Made by a program: the position numbers and the translations under genes
From: Leptospira bandrabouensis
Lineage (GTDB): Bacteria > Spirochaetota > Leptospiria > Leptospirales > Leptospiraceae
Direction: 5' to 3'
Assembly (NCBI RefSeq): GCF_004770905.1
Contig: NZ_RQHT01000014.1
Span: 868,001-932,000, forward strand
Length of the DNA stretch: 64,000 nucleotides
Shown here: positions 9,783-18,688 of the stretch, piece by piece
How positions within the stretch are numbered: the stretch's first letter is position 1
How the letters are laid out: each line of letters starts with the position of its first letter
Notes under the pieces: model-generated
Seen by the model: only the letters and a program-made list of their open reading frames with translations
Told to the model about the DNA's origin: nothing
Databases searched by the model: none

Positions 9783-11472
9783 GGATTTCTTCTCTTTTCC
9801 AAACCTTTCTAAAAAACTTTCGATCATTTACCTGAATGGACATAAACTTTTGAATGATAGCCTCTTCGCTGATCTGATATGTCTTCATCAAATCTCTATC
9901 CAATGCTAATTGTGAATGTGCCACCCATTTCACAAGGGAACGTTTAGTTCTTTCTGACTCTGGGAGAAGTTCATTTACACTGGAGAAAAATTGTTCATGA
10001 CTTAAGAAAAGACCATTGGAAATTTCCGGCATGGGTGCAGCACCATGATCTGCCGTTACCACCATTATAAAGTTATCACCATAATTAGTTTTTAAATATT
10101 CGAATATAGTTTGAATTTCTTTATCCGTAGCTTTTAACACTTGTTCTGCTTCTTTGGATTCCCATCCATACAAATGTCCTACGGCATCCGTAGCCTTTAA
10201 AGTTACATAGGCAAGATCAGTGATACCATCTTTGTCTTTTTTTGTATTGAGAATGGTTTCTGTAATGGTATCTCGAAAGAGAGCTCCATCCATTTTAGTT
10301 TGAAATTCTGATCCTTGGAAGTGGTGGATTTTTGCAATTAAGTCAATTGGATCTTTCGCATCAAAATGAGTAGAAATCTCTTTTTTATGATTCAAATAGA
10401 ATTGGTACAAGTTATACTTTTGTACTGATTTAGGAACAAGAAAGGCATCGTTATACGTCGTCCATGATAAATTTTTCACATCTTGCCAATAAACAAAGTC
10501 GTTATCGGGAAGTTCTGTTACCGAATCTTTCGAAATGGGGGAAAATAGTTTTCCATGTCCTGCCATACCCACTGCTGCCCTTGCCGCATAACATTGGCTT
10601 ACGATGACAGGTTCATTATTCTTTGAAAGATCCCATTCATCAGCAAAACTCGGCACTTGCATTTCGCTCAAATCCCAGTCTTTGTTTTTTCCTTGGTAAA
10701 CGGGTCTATGGAGAACCTTTCCATCTGCATATGTATAAATCTCATTCGAGAAAATCCTTGAGTCTTTAGGAAAGGCTCCGGTTCCAATCGCCATATGACC
10801 TACAGCTGTATGTGATTCCAAATGTGCCACTTTTGCCTTTTTAAAGTAAGCAGAGTTGTTTTTTAAATCTTCAAGAAACGGATAAGCACCTTTATGTGCT
10901 TTATAAAGTTGTCTTCCACCTTGATCAACAACAATGGTAACAATGATTTCGGGTTTTACCTTCTCGTTTTGGAATATTTTTTCCAAATAGGATACATCGA
11001 TTGTATTCTTAAATGGAAAATCTAAAATTTTTCCATAGATAGAGGGAATATGTTGTTGGCTGATTTCATCTGAGTAATGGCCATTTCTGATCCACTTCGG
11101 TCCATAAATCCAAATGGGAATTTCTGTATCATAGGAATATTGAGTATAATGTGATGTGTAGTTTACTTCTTTCGAAAAATGTTCGTCTTCGGAATCCAAT
11201 TGCCATTGGTTCTTTAACTCATCCCAAGATAGATCATGGTCTTCTAAAATATTTTTTATTTCTTCTTTGGAATAATGGGAAAGAGTGATTGCGTCCCTTG
11301 CCTCTCTATCAAAAATATTGAAGGGAAATGGCGCTAAGATTAAATCTGTATCCGGCTGCATCGAAAGAAAGGCAGCACGTTTGTAATCCTTTTCCCAACC
11401 ACAATTAAAGAGTGCCAAAAACATACCGACTATGACTATTATATTTCGTTTTATATATTTTTGGTGTATCAC
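9766..11472 (-). CDS. Alkaline-phosphatase-superfamily lipoprotein (type I phosphodiesterase-like)
   Basis: Predicted envelope phosphatase or phosphodiesterase, 568 residues. The N-terminus is a lipoprotein signal with the lipidated cysteine at about residue 24 (ALFNC). Metal-site motifs of the superfamily are present: VVDQGG, the nucleophile threonine in ESHTAVGHMAIGTG, KATDAVGHLYG and TADHGAAPMPE. The start is a GTG at 11472; the next ATG would leave too short a signal sequence. Its 5' end overlaps that of the divergent CapA-like gene by 41 bases. Substrate unknown. Confidence 0.82.
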   Translation of the reverse strand: MIHQKYIKRNIIVIVGMFLALFNCGWEKDYKRAAFLSMQPDTDLILAPFPFNIFDREARDAITLSHYSKEEIKNILEDHDLSWDELKNQWQLDSEDEHFSKEVNYTSHYTQYSYDTEIPIWIYGPKWIRNGHYSDEISQQHIPSIYGKILDFPFKNTIDVSYLEKIFQNEKVKPEIIVTIVVDQGGRQLYKAHKGAYPFLEDLKNNSAYFKKAKVAHLESHTAVGHMAIGTGAFPKDSRIFSNEIYTYADGKVLHRPVYQGKNKDWDLSEMQVPSFADEWDLSKNNEPVIVSQCYAARAAVGMAGHGKLFSPISKDSVTELPDNDFVYWQDVKNLSWTTYNDAFLVPKSVQKYNLYQFYLNHKKEISTHFDAKDPIDLIAKIHHFQGSEFQTKMDGALFRDTITETILNTKKDKDGITDLAYVTLKATDAVGHLYGWESKEAEQVLKATDKEIQTIFEYLKTNYGDNFIMVVTADHGAAPMPEISNGLFLSHEQFFSSVNELLPESERTKRSLVKWVAHSQLALDRDLMKTYQISEEAIIQKFMSIQVNDRKFFRKVWKREEIPNLSL

Positions 11473-12520
11473 TGTTCCCTTCCTATCTTGTTACACTCTT
11501 CCCGATGTTTACTTTACTAGGCAAGTGAGAATTAAAGTGGTTGGGGATCTCATGTGCCATAACTCACAAATCTCCTCTTATTATCTTTCAAAGACTAAAG
11601 AATATGATTCTAGCAGCAGTTTCGAATTTGTTTCAAATTCATTACAGGATGCTGATTTAACCTTAGGAAATTTAGAAACAACCATCGCAAATGACCCAAG
11701 TGAATTTACTGGATACCCTCGATTTGGATCTCCTATCGGCTATTTAATAGGAATCAAAAATGCAGGTTTTGATATTCTATCAACAGCAAACAATCATTCT
11801 GCGGATAAGGGAGCTTTCGGAATTGATTATACGATCGATTCGGTAAATCAAATGGGAATGGTTCCTATTGGAACTTTCAAATCAAATTCGGATTATCTAA
11901 ATCGAAAAGATTTTTTTATCGAAGTGAATGGGATCAAAATTGCGATTTATAATTATACATATTCCACAAATGGAATTCCTGTCAAAAATGATCGAATCGT
12001 TAGACTTTTGAGTGAAAAACAAATTCAAGATGATGTTAGTTTTGCCAAAGAAAATGGAATCCACTTTGTAATCCTTTGGTATCATTATGGAACTGAGTAT
12101 GAAGAGAAACCAGACAAGTCACAGACCAAATGGGTTCAGATAGGTTTCGATGCTGGGGCCGATATCATCATTGGAGGGCATCCTCATGTAGTGCAAAGAA
12201 TCGATCACTTCCAGGAAGAAAAAAATGGAGAGGACAGACTTGTGGCCTATTCCCTTGGCAATTTTTTGTCGGCGCAAAATAGAGAAAACACTGATGGTGG
12301 GATTATTTTATCTTTTTCATTAGAGATAAACTCACAGAAAGAAAAACAGATTAAAAATGTAAGTACGGAATCTGTTTGGGTTTACCCACATGGATATAAA
12401 ATCATTCCCATTCTGAAATATGCAAAAAAGGAAATTCCAATTAAACTTCCTAAACATTCAGAAAAAAGAATGTTTGCTTATGAAGCACACCTTAAAAAAA
12501 TTCCTGGTCTTAATTTTTGA
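11432..12520 (+). CDS. CapA/PGA_cap-family metallophosphatase-like lipoprotein
   Basis: 362 residues with a lipoprotein signal ending FLSC (cysteine 20) and a CapA fold: GDLMCHNSQ, NLETTIANDP, TANNHSADKG, GGHPHVVQ and SLGNF are the family's metal-binding and core motifs. CapA proteins are best known from poly-gamma-glutamate capsule synthesis, but no pgsB or pgsC partner is nearby, so a capsule role is not supported; many CapA relatives are of unknown function. It overlaps the divergent phosphatase gene by 41 bases and ends two bases before convergent tsaC. Confidence 0.85.
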   Translation: MTIIFRFIYFWCITVPFLSCYTLPDVYFTRQVRIKVVGDLMCHNSQISSYYLSKTKEYDSSSSFEFVSNSLQDADLTLGNLETTIANDPSEFTGYPRFGSPIGYLIGIKNAGFDILSTANNHSADKGAFGIDYTIDSVNQMGMVPIGTFKSNSDYLNRKDFFIEVNGIKIAIYNYTYSTNGIPVKNDRIVRLLSEKQIQDDVSFAKENGIHFVILWYHYGTEYEEKPDKSQTKWVQIGFDAGADIIIGGHPHVVQRIDHFQEEKNGEDRLVAYSLGNFLSAQNRENTDGGIILSFSLEINSQKEKQIKNVSTESVWVYPHGYKIIPILKYAKKEIPIKLPKHSEKRMFAYEAHLKKIPGLNF

Positions 12521-12521
12521 T

Positions 12522-13148
12522 TTAACTTGAAACTTCTTCCGAAATAAGATCATAACCCTTACCTTCGCGTATTAATTCTATCGAATCATCATTGATTTGC
12601 ACAATAGTCGATAGTTCTGTTTTGACAATCCCACCATCGACAATTCCTTCCACTTGGTTTCCGTAAATGGATTCTAAATCGTCTATATCAATAATGAACT
12701 CATCATCACAAAAAGCCGAAGTCGATGTGAGAGGGGAATCATGGATTTTTAAGAGTTCACTTAAGTAAATATGATCTGGAATGCGGATACCAATTTGTTT
12801 GTCCTTATGATGAACTACCGAAGGTTTTGGTAAGTTTTTATTTGCTTTTAAAACAAAGGTAAAGGGACCAGGTGTCACTCGTTTCATCAAACGATAAGCA
12901 GAATTAGGCAAATACTCAATGAAATTTGATGCCATGGAAATGTCTTTACACATCAGAGAAAGCGGTTTGTCTTTGGGAAGTTTACGAATATCGTATATTT
13001 TCTCAACACCCAGTTTTGAGTGTGCGTCTGCTATGATCGCATAAACAGTGTCAGTTGGAAATATATAAACAGCTCCATCCTTCAGTCTCTCCGAAATTTG
13101 TTTGAGTTTTCGGATTTCCGGATTTTCTGGATGGAGGTATAGGATCAT
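12522..13148 (-). CDS. tsaC: L-threonylcarbamoyladenylate synthase (Sua5/YrdC/TsaC family)
   Basis: Makes threonylcarbamoyl-AMP from threonine, bicarbonate and ATP, the first step of tRNA t6A synthesis. 208 residues, a single YrdC domain without the C-terminal Sua5 domain. Motifs FPTDTVYAI and KLPKDKPLSLMC form the ATP/carbamoyl site. Translation starts at ATG 13148, 20 bases after the SDR gene, so it may share a transcript with that gene. Together with tsaB and tsaE three of four t6A enzymes are in this window. Confidence 0.9.
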   Translation of the reverse strand: MILYLHPENPEIRKLKQISERLKDGAVYIFPTDTVYAIIADAHSKLGVEKIYDIRKLPKDKPLSLMCKDISMASNFIEYLPNSAYRLMKRVTPGPFTFVLKANKNLPKPSVVHHKDKQIGIRIPDHIYLSELLKIHDSPLTSTSAFCDDEFIIDIDDLESIYGNQVEGIVDGGIVKTELSTIVQINDDSIELIREGKGYDLISEEVSS

Positions 13149-13168
13149 TTGGTTTCACACAGCATCAA

Positions 13169-13906
13169 TTATTGTGCTGTGAGTCCCCCATCAAGAACAA
13201 GACACTGACCCGTCATATACGAAGAAGAGTCAGAGGCTAAATAAATGGCCGCTCCCAGGAGTTCTTCAGGTTTTCCAAGACGCCCCATAGGAATACCAGC
13301 AAGCACTTGTTTCATGATGAATTCTTTGTCTTTGATCATATCTGTCATTTCGGTATCAATAAGCCCCGGACAAATGACATTCACACGATAACCATTATTA
13401 CACCATTCAATCGCAAGGGCTTTAGATAAAGTAATGACTGCTCCCTTTGTCCCAGAATATACAGAAGCCAATTTACTTCCCACCATTCCAAGAACCGAAG
13501 CCACATTAATGATGTTTCCACCTTCTTTTTTATGATGTTTGTAATAGGCTTGGCAATTGCGAAACACACCTACATAGTTTGTTTGAACTATATTTTGTAA
13601 TTCTTCTTCTTTAAATCCAGAAGCGGGAGTATTCGTTGCAATACCGGCGTTGTTAATGAGTGTATCGAGTCTTCCATGTTTTGCTTTGATTTGACCGATG
13701 ATTTCAAATGCTGCACCTTCACTGCGTACATCAAGGACCACTCCGTTGATTCCTTCTTTTGCCATCCACTCAATGGATTCTGGTCTAGAACCTGCTCCAT
13801 AGACAATGGCACCTGCGTCTCGAAAACCGAGAGCTAATGTCTTTCCGATGCCTCGGCTGGCACCGGTGATCAAAATCGATTTTCCTTTTACATCAAATAA
13901 ACTCAT
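13169..13906 (-). CDS. Short-chain dehydrogenase/reductase (FabG-like)
   Basis: NAD(P)H-dependent oxidoreductase of the classical SDR family, 245 residues. Nucleotide-binding GASRGIGK is near residue 15, NNAGIA near 86, and the catalytic YSGTKGA (Tyr-x-x-x-Lys) near 154 with the serine in NVASVLG upstream. Similar to 3-oxoacyl-ACP reductases, but SDR substrate cannot be read from sequence and no fatty-acid genes are adjacent. Its start overlaps the stop of the small lipoprotein gene by four bases. Confidence 0.85.
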   Translation of the reverse strand: MSLFDVKGKSILITGASRGIGKTLALGFRDAGAIVYGAGSRPESIEWMAKEGINGVVLDVRSEGAAFEIIGQIKAKHGRLDTLINNAGIATNTPASGFKEEELQNIVQTNYVGVFRNCQAYYKHHKKEGGNIINVASVLGMVGSKLASVYSGTKGAVITLSKALAIEWCNNGYRVNVICPGLIDTEMTDMIKDKEFIMKQVLAGIPMGRLGKPEELLGAAIYLASDSSSYMTGQCLVLDGGLTAQ

Positions 13907-14145
13907 TTTACCTCATGATTGGAAGGATAACAATCGCTAGCTTGAGGTTTTGTGTCTTCCAAAAGTTTTTTATAATCTAAAGTATTATCATCCCGAACCA
14001 AATCTCTTCTTATGTAGTGTGTTCCTTTTTCATAATAATCCGCAACGGGATTACAATCTTGGATGTCTTCCGAAAAACCTCGTTTGCATCCAAAAATAAA
14101 AACAATCGCCCATAAAAAAATAGCCAAAAGTCGAGGACTCATCAT
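13903..14145 (-). CDS. Small putative lipoprotein
   Basis: About 80 residues, with a hydrophobic signal ending in FIFGC (lipobox-like) and a short hydrophilic, cysteine-containing mature part. I chose the ATG at 14145 (MMSPRLL...); ATGs at 14142 and 14160 are alternatives, the last overlapping the divergent maf start. It ends in a four-base overlap with the SDR gene, implying translational coupling. No family recognised. Confidence 0.6.
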   Translation of the reverse strand: MMSPRLLAIFLWAIVFIFGCKRGFSEDIQDCNPVADYYEKGTHYIRRDLVRDDNTLDYKKLLEDTKPQASDCYPSNHEVK

Positions 14146-14151
14146 TATGAA

Positions 14152-14760
14152 ATGAAACAATATCCCGTAAGGAATAGCAAGAATTTGTTTATACTCAAAT
14201 CGACATCACCAAGACGAATCCAAATACTCACCGATCTTGGATTTTTATTCCTGGTGGAACCAGCAAACATTGATGAGTCTCAAAAATATAAGGAACCAAG
14301 TCTCGAATATTTAGAACGAATGGTTCACTCGAAATTAGGTAACGATGGGAACCCAAACCATCTTTATTTGGCTGCTGATACCATTGTTGTATTTCAAAAT
14401 GAAATTTTACACAAACCAGTCGACCTGGAAGATTCCGTTCGAATCCTCAAAACACTCTCGGGAAAAAAACATTCTGTATTTTCGGGGGGTGGTTTGCAGA
14501 CCGGATCTACGGTTGATTTTTTCTACGAGGAAACAATCATCGAATTTAAAAATTGGAGCGAAGTGGAAATACGTGATTATATTTTGCGATGCCAACCTTT
14601 TGATAAAGCAGGCTCTTATGGAATTCAAGATGAAAATGGACCCGTAGCCGCAAGGTTTGGATCGTATACGAATGTGATGGGATTTCCCCTCCGAAGTTTT
14701 TTAGCTCGTTCTTCGGTGTGGTTGCCTTTTTGGGAAAAGTCTTTTACGCGTAAAGATTGA
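14152..14760 (+). CDS. maf: Maf-family nucleoside triphosphate pyrophosphatase
   Basis: House-cleaning enzyme hydrolysing non-canonical or excess nucleoside triphosphates (dTTP/UTP or modified bases), 202 residues. The N-terminal motif LKSTSPRRIQILTDLG and the catalytic YLAADTIVVF with the conserved aspartate are intact, as is DKAGSYGIQ. Its 5' end abuts the divergent small lipoprotein gene and its 3' end overlaps the convergent 76-residue gene by 17 bases. Confidence 0.9.
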   Translation: MKQYPVRNSKNLFILKSTSPRRIQILTDLGFLFLVEPANIDESQKYKEPSLEYLERMVHSKLGNDGNPNHLYLAADTIVVFQNEILHKPVDLEDSVRILKTLSGKKHSVFSGGGLQTGSTVDFFYEETIIEFKNWSEVEIRDYILRCQPFDKAGSYGIQDENGPVAARFGSYTNVMGFPLRSFLARSSVWLPFWEKSFTRKD

Positions 14761-14974
14761 CCAAATTTCCAGGTTTGTAAGCTGCTTTTGCCTCTGGACT
14801 TGTTTGGACTTCCGCTGCTTTTTTTTCTGTTTCCCCCGAAACATACTTTGGCTGGTAAGAGCGAGATTGAATTGCTTCTACCTGCTCCACAGCTTGGGTG
14901 TTGTATGTGGGAGACACATACATATATGGTTCGCCTAGTCCTGAAACTCTTGCCACATTACTTGAGATTTCCAT
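14744..14974 (-). CDS. Small conserved-looking hypothetical protein
   Basis: 76 residues, no signal or membrane segment, rich in S, E, Q, Y and A, with an unstructured-looking middle (TQAVEQVEAIQSRSYQPKY) and a C-terminal KPGNLVNLYA. The amino-acid composition looks like a real protein, unlike the shadow frame opposite. An ATG at 14974 has a weak purine-rich site upstream. It overlaps the convergent maf end by 17 bases and is divergent from holA. Function unknown. Confidence 0.55.
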   Translation of the reverse strand: MEISSNVARVSGLGEPYMYVSPTYNTQAVEQVEAIQSRSYQPKYVSGETEKKAAEVQTSPEAKAAYKPGNLVNLYA

Positions 14975-15025
14975 ACTATGAATATCGCCTCGATCCTATC
15001 GAAAGATTAGACCGGATTCACAAAA

Positions 15026-16135
15026 ATGGAAACAAAAAAATCGCAAGCTAGAGAATTTAGCTCTCTTTTCCAACTCTTCAAAACCCAAACAAGTAACCTG
15101 CCCCAATTTTTTGCCTACACAGGCGAAGATTCCTATGAATTTGAACTCATCATCGATCATTACAAAGAGGCCCTTTCGAAATCTTCGGGCCCTTACGAAA
15201 TCATTCTCATCGTATCTGAATCAGGAGAACAGGCAAAACTTTTTGCGGAGCTCTTCACTCCTGATATGTTTTACCCAAGAAAACTCATCATTGTCAAACA
15301 AGCTGCCGCACTTTTTAAACCCATACTGGATACAAAGTCGACACAAGAATGGAAAGATTTTGCTTCTGGATTTCGTAAAAACATAACCTCTGTATCCGAT
15401 GAAATTTTTCTCATTGTCCATTATGATGGAAAAGATATCCCCCAAGGTTTGGTTCAACTTTTTCAAGGAACCTTAAACTATTACAAAACAAAATTTTTAT
15501 ATCCAAGTGATTACCCAAAAGTATTCAAAGAGGTCTGTGACCAGGAACAAGTACATTTTGAACCAAATGCTGCCGATGAATTCATCCATCGAATTCCCGC
15601 AAACGTAGGTGCTTATCTCAAAAGTGTAAAAAAACTCAAACAATACTTACATCGTTCCAAATTTACCATCGATGATGTGAATTCCGTTTTATTTAGTCAA
15701 AATGAACTGAATACCAATTTGCTCGTAGAAACATTGATTCAAAAACGTAAGGTTGATTTTTTTAAAGAATTCACTAAGTTTGGTGACCAAAACTCTGAAA
15801 TTCTTAGTTTCCTTACAAGGCTCAGTTACAAACTAGATGAAATTCGCAAAATCAAAGTCATACGGACAAGACACAACGGTGAAGTTCCTATCCCCATTAT
15901 GGATGAACTTTTAAAAACAGGAAGTTATTCCGATGCGAGAAAAAACTTTGTAAGAAGGCAATTGGTTTCTGATTCCGCTTTGTTTACTGATAAAACTTTA
16001 GATTTATTTTATGACCAAGTGATTGAAATGAATATCAAATTCAAATCAGGACTTCGTGACGAAGAAGGAAGGAACTACTTTTTACAAAAAATTATGCATC
16101 TTTTTTCCTTACTTCAAGAAAGATCTTCCAAATGA
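15026..16135 (+). CDS. holA: DNA polymerase III delta subunit
   Basis: Clamp-loader wrench subunit that opens the DnaN ring. 369 residues, close to the family's usual 340-370. There is no Walker A, as expected. The N-terminal half (PQFFAYTGEDSYEFELIIDH) and the helical C-terminal region (FLTRLSYKLDEIRKIKVIRT) resemble delta proteins, which diverge strongly, so this is based on overall pattern. It overlaps the convergent Fis-type regulator by 22 bases. dnaX and holB in the same window complete the loader. Confidence 0.7.
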   Translation: METKKSQAREFSSLFQLFKTQTSNLPQFFAYTGEDSYEFELIIDHYKEALSKSSGPYEIILIVSESGEQAKLFAELFTPDMFYPRKLIIVKQAAALFKPILDTKSTQEWKDFASGFRKNITSVSDEIFLIVHYDGKDIPQGLVQLFQGTLNYYKTKFLYPSDYPKVFKEVCDQEQVHFEPNAADEFIHRIPANVGAYLKSVKKLKQYLHRSKFTIDDVNSVLFSQNELNTNLLVETLIQKRKVDFFKEFTKFGDQNSEILSFLTRLSYKLDEIRKIKVIRTRHNGEVPIPIMDELLKTGSYSDARKNFVRRQLVSDSALFTDKTLDLFYDQVIEMNIKFKSGLRDEEGRNYFLQKIMHLFSLLQERSSK

Positions 16136-17001
16136 TATTCATGTAATTTTCGATACAAATTCCTTTCAGAGATTCCCAGGAGTTTGGCCGCTTTTTCTCG
16201 ATTTCCTTTTGTATAAATCAAATTGGCTTTGATGATTTCCTTTTCATAACTTTCCAAACTAATTCCAGGTTTCACTTCAAATTCTGTGAGTTGGTTTTCA
16301 AAAAAATGAGATGGGATCTGCTTCCAATGTAATTGTTTGCCGGATGAAAAACCAACCAGTGCAAAAATCATATCACGTAATTCAGAAAAATTTGTGGTGA
16401 ATGTTTTGTTTTTAAAAAAAACAAAAAACTCTTCTTCCATGCCGGAAATTTTTTTACCAAGTTCCGTATTTGCCTCTTCTAAAAACTGAGAAACAAATAA
16501 GGGTAATTCAGAAATCCGTTTTTTTAAATTCGGAAGTTCAAACCGAAAAGATTTTAACTGGTCATAAAAATCGGAATACACATTTTTTTGAGTTAGAATT
16601 TCAAGTTCTTCTGAATGAATTTCCCAATACAAATATACTTTTGATTTTTCTTCGTATTTTTCTGACTTCCACCATTGTTGTAATAACAATACTTCTTCTG
16701 GTTTTGCCTTTGTGATGCGATCCATCAGAATGGTCACCATCTGTCTGGATGATTTTATTTTTTCTAAGGATTCCGCAAAGGCAAAGGGATATGAAAAATC
16801 AAAACTTATTACATTACTGGAAGATATATTTCTTTGTTCTAAACTTCTTTGGATCCAAAAACTTTTCCCCACACCCTTTTCTCCAATGATTAACATCGGT
16901 AAATTGGAATTTGAAGTTTCTATCCACTGGTTGCGAATCTTTTGGATATCGGATCCGCTAGAAATCCATTCTGAAGTTTGTTTACTTCTTTTTGATGACA
17001 C
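16114..17001 (-). CDS. Degenerate NtrC-like AAA+ regulator with C-terminal Fis-type HTH
   Basis: 295 residues: Walker A GEKGVGKS at 40-47, a region resembling sigma-54 activators (FELPNLKKRISELPLFVSQF) and NFSELRDMI where activators have GNVREL, then a Fis-type helix-turn-helix (REKAAKLLGISERNLYRKLH, 268-287). The GAFTGA loop that contacts sigma-54 is absent and the Walker B equivalent reads TILMDRI, lacking the usual DE pair. It therefore probably binds DNA but does not remodel sigma-54 polymerase. GTG start, overlapping the upstream gene by 20 bases, so the two are coupled. Confidence 0.7.
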   Translation of the reverse strand: MSSKRSKQTSEWISSGSDIQKIRNQWIETSNSNLPMLIIGEKGVGKSFWIQRSLEQRNISSSNVISFDFSYPFAFAESLEKIKSSRQMVTILMDRITKAKPEEVLLLQQWWKSEKYEEKSKVYLYWEIHSEELEILTQKNVYSDFYDQLKSFRFELPNLKKRISELPLFVSQFLEEANTELGKKISGMEEEFFVFFKNKTFTTNFSELRDMIFALVGFSSGKQLHWKQIPSHFFENQLTEFEVKPGISLESYEKEIIKANLIYTKGNREKAAKLLGISERNLYRKLHEYHLEDLS

Positions 17002-18559
17002 TCACTGTCCCTTGCAAGTAACCGTTAAATTCTCTAATTTTGTTTGTATCCAAAAACTTTTTTGCCTGCGAAGGTTTCACCATCAATGTCTTTGGATAGG
17101 TAGTATTTATTTTTAACAAATTGGTTTCCGCAGGAGCATTTTTCACTCCCCATGTGGATAAAGGATCCAAAACAAAAGTTGTTTGGATTAAATACTCTTT
17201 TCCTTTTGTTACCACCACATCATAAGGCAACTGAATCCAAATGGCTTCTCCTTTTGATTCAACAAGAACCGTCTGGAATCTATCCTTTTCTGTTTGGTCT
17301 GTATTGGATTCTGTTCGTAAAATATATTCTAAATCGGTTTTAATTTCTTCTTTTTCCAAAACTCGTTTGTCGGAAATTTTTTCATACGCCAGATAAAGAT
17401 TGTAAGGTGTGACTACATCGACTGCCGCACGAACGAGTGATGCATCATATTTTTTGATTTGGTTTTGATTCCAATTAAAAGGCATGGGTAATTCTTCAAT
17501 CGACGAATACACATTGAATTGATTTAAATAAAGATATTCATATCCATCGGAAGTTCCAATTTTTTGGTATTCAGTGATGCCAACAACACGACTGTTACTT
17601 GCTTTGCCAATTCTTTGTAATTCTCGAATTGTACTTAGTTCCGAATGGTTTGGCACAAGAATTACTGGTTCCATTTCCATATGTCGTAAATCATTCAATG
17701 CCATGATGATCGATCCGGACTTGTCCTTCACTGCAGAAGAAAGAAGCAAAAACAGTTTTCTTGATTCTTTTTTTCCCGTTGAAATTTTCGACTTTAAGCC
17801 CTGTAAGGCGGATACAATGGACTCAGCTTGGTTGTTTCCTTGCCAACCTGTTTCTTCCATCAATTTTTTGATTTCAATGTGTTCCTTTGTCGGTGGGATG
17901 GTGACTATTTTATCTTTTTTTACGAGTGTCACACCTAAAAACAATCCGTCCTGATCATACAAAGAAGACAAACTCTTTAAAACATCTTTTTTGTAATAAG
18001 CATAAGAAGAATGAATGTCTATAAATAGATTGATTTCATAATTGGGAGCAATTTTGTTTTTCTTTTCATAAAACCGAGGTGGCAGAAATCGAAAACTTTT
18101 TTCATTATGTTTTTCATACGCTAAAACAAAGTTGGAAATGAGTTTGGATTGGATGGTTTGTCTAGTTTGGTTTTTACAGTTAAAAATAACCGTTTTGACA
18201 AGGATAGGATTTCCAAAATCAACCTGATCTTGGACAACAAAATGAGAATCCCACTCCGTACAATAAGAGAAAAAATCCTGATCTTTTAGTTCACTTTCTT
18301 CGTTCCAATCCGACTCATTCAAATAATTTTCTACAAGTTTAGGATCTGTTACTTCGGTAAAAAAATTTCGTTTTAAGTAGTGTCTGGAAAGACGGGACAA
18401 CTCAAATCCAGCCTCACGTCTTGTGCCAAGAACCTGTGGCACTTCGCCAGAAATGTAAGCAGGCAGTATAGAAATTTCTTTCCCGATCACAAATTCGGGA
18501 AAGAACGTAATAAAAATCAAAAGCAATATTTGGGTAATGCGGTAAGGTCGGCGAGACAT
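16982..18559 (-). CDS. Exported protein of unknown function
   Basis: 525 residues with a signal peptide (ILLLIFITFFPEFVIGKE) and no later membrane segment, so periplasmic or surface-associated. The middle region (INLFIDIHSSYAYYKKDVL, then KLFLLLSSAVKDKSGSIIMA) looks like a von Willebrand A-type Rossmann fold with a degenerate DxSxS motif, a tentative reading. It is the first gene of a two-gene unit with the degenerate NtrC-like regulator, which overlaps its 3' end by 20 bases. Confidence 0.6.
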   Translation of the reverse strand: MSRRPYRITQILLLIFITFFPEFVIGKEISILPAYISGEVPQVLGTRREAGFELSRLSRHYLKRNFFTEVTDPKLVENYLNESDWNEESELKDQDFFSYCTEWDSHFVVQDQVDFGNPILVKTVIFNCKNQTRQTIQSKLISNFVLAYEKHNEKSFRFLPPRFYEKKNKIAPNYEINLFIDIHSSYAYYKKDVLKSLSSLYDQDGLFLGVTLVKKDKIVTIPPTKEHIEIKKLMEETGWQGNNQAESIVSALQGLKSKISTGKKESRKLFLLLSSAVKDKSGSIIMALNDLRHMEMEPVILVPNHSELSTIRELQRIGKASNSRVVGITEYQKIGTSDGYEYLYLNQFNVYSSIEELPMPFNWNQNQIKKYDASLVRAAVDVVTPYNLYLAYEKISDKRVLEKEEIKTDLEYILRTESNTDQTEKDRFQTVLVESKGEAIWIQLPYDVVVTKGKEYLIQTTFVLDPLSTWGVKNAPAETNLLKINTTYPKTLMVKPSQAKKFLDTNKIREFNGYLQGTVSVIKKK

Positions 18560-18635
18560 AAAATTAGAATTGGTCTATTCAGGGAAAATGTAAATCTTTA
18601 TCCTACAAGCATCATTCGTTTTCTTTGAGAAAAGA

Positions 18636-18663
18636 TTGACAAGGGTTTTTTATAGGATCAAAT
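18636..18663 (+). promoter_or_regulatory. Probable lipL21 promoter
   Basis: A perfect TTGACA (18636-18641) is followed 16 bases later by TCAAAT (18658-18663, four of six matches to TATAAT). The start would fall near 18670, directly before a strong AAGGAG site (18673-18678) placed ten bases before the lipL21 ATG. The leader would be very short. Confidence 0.45.
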
Positions 18664-18688
18664 TCTTCGGAAAAGGAGTAGATTCTTT

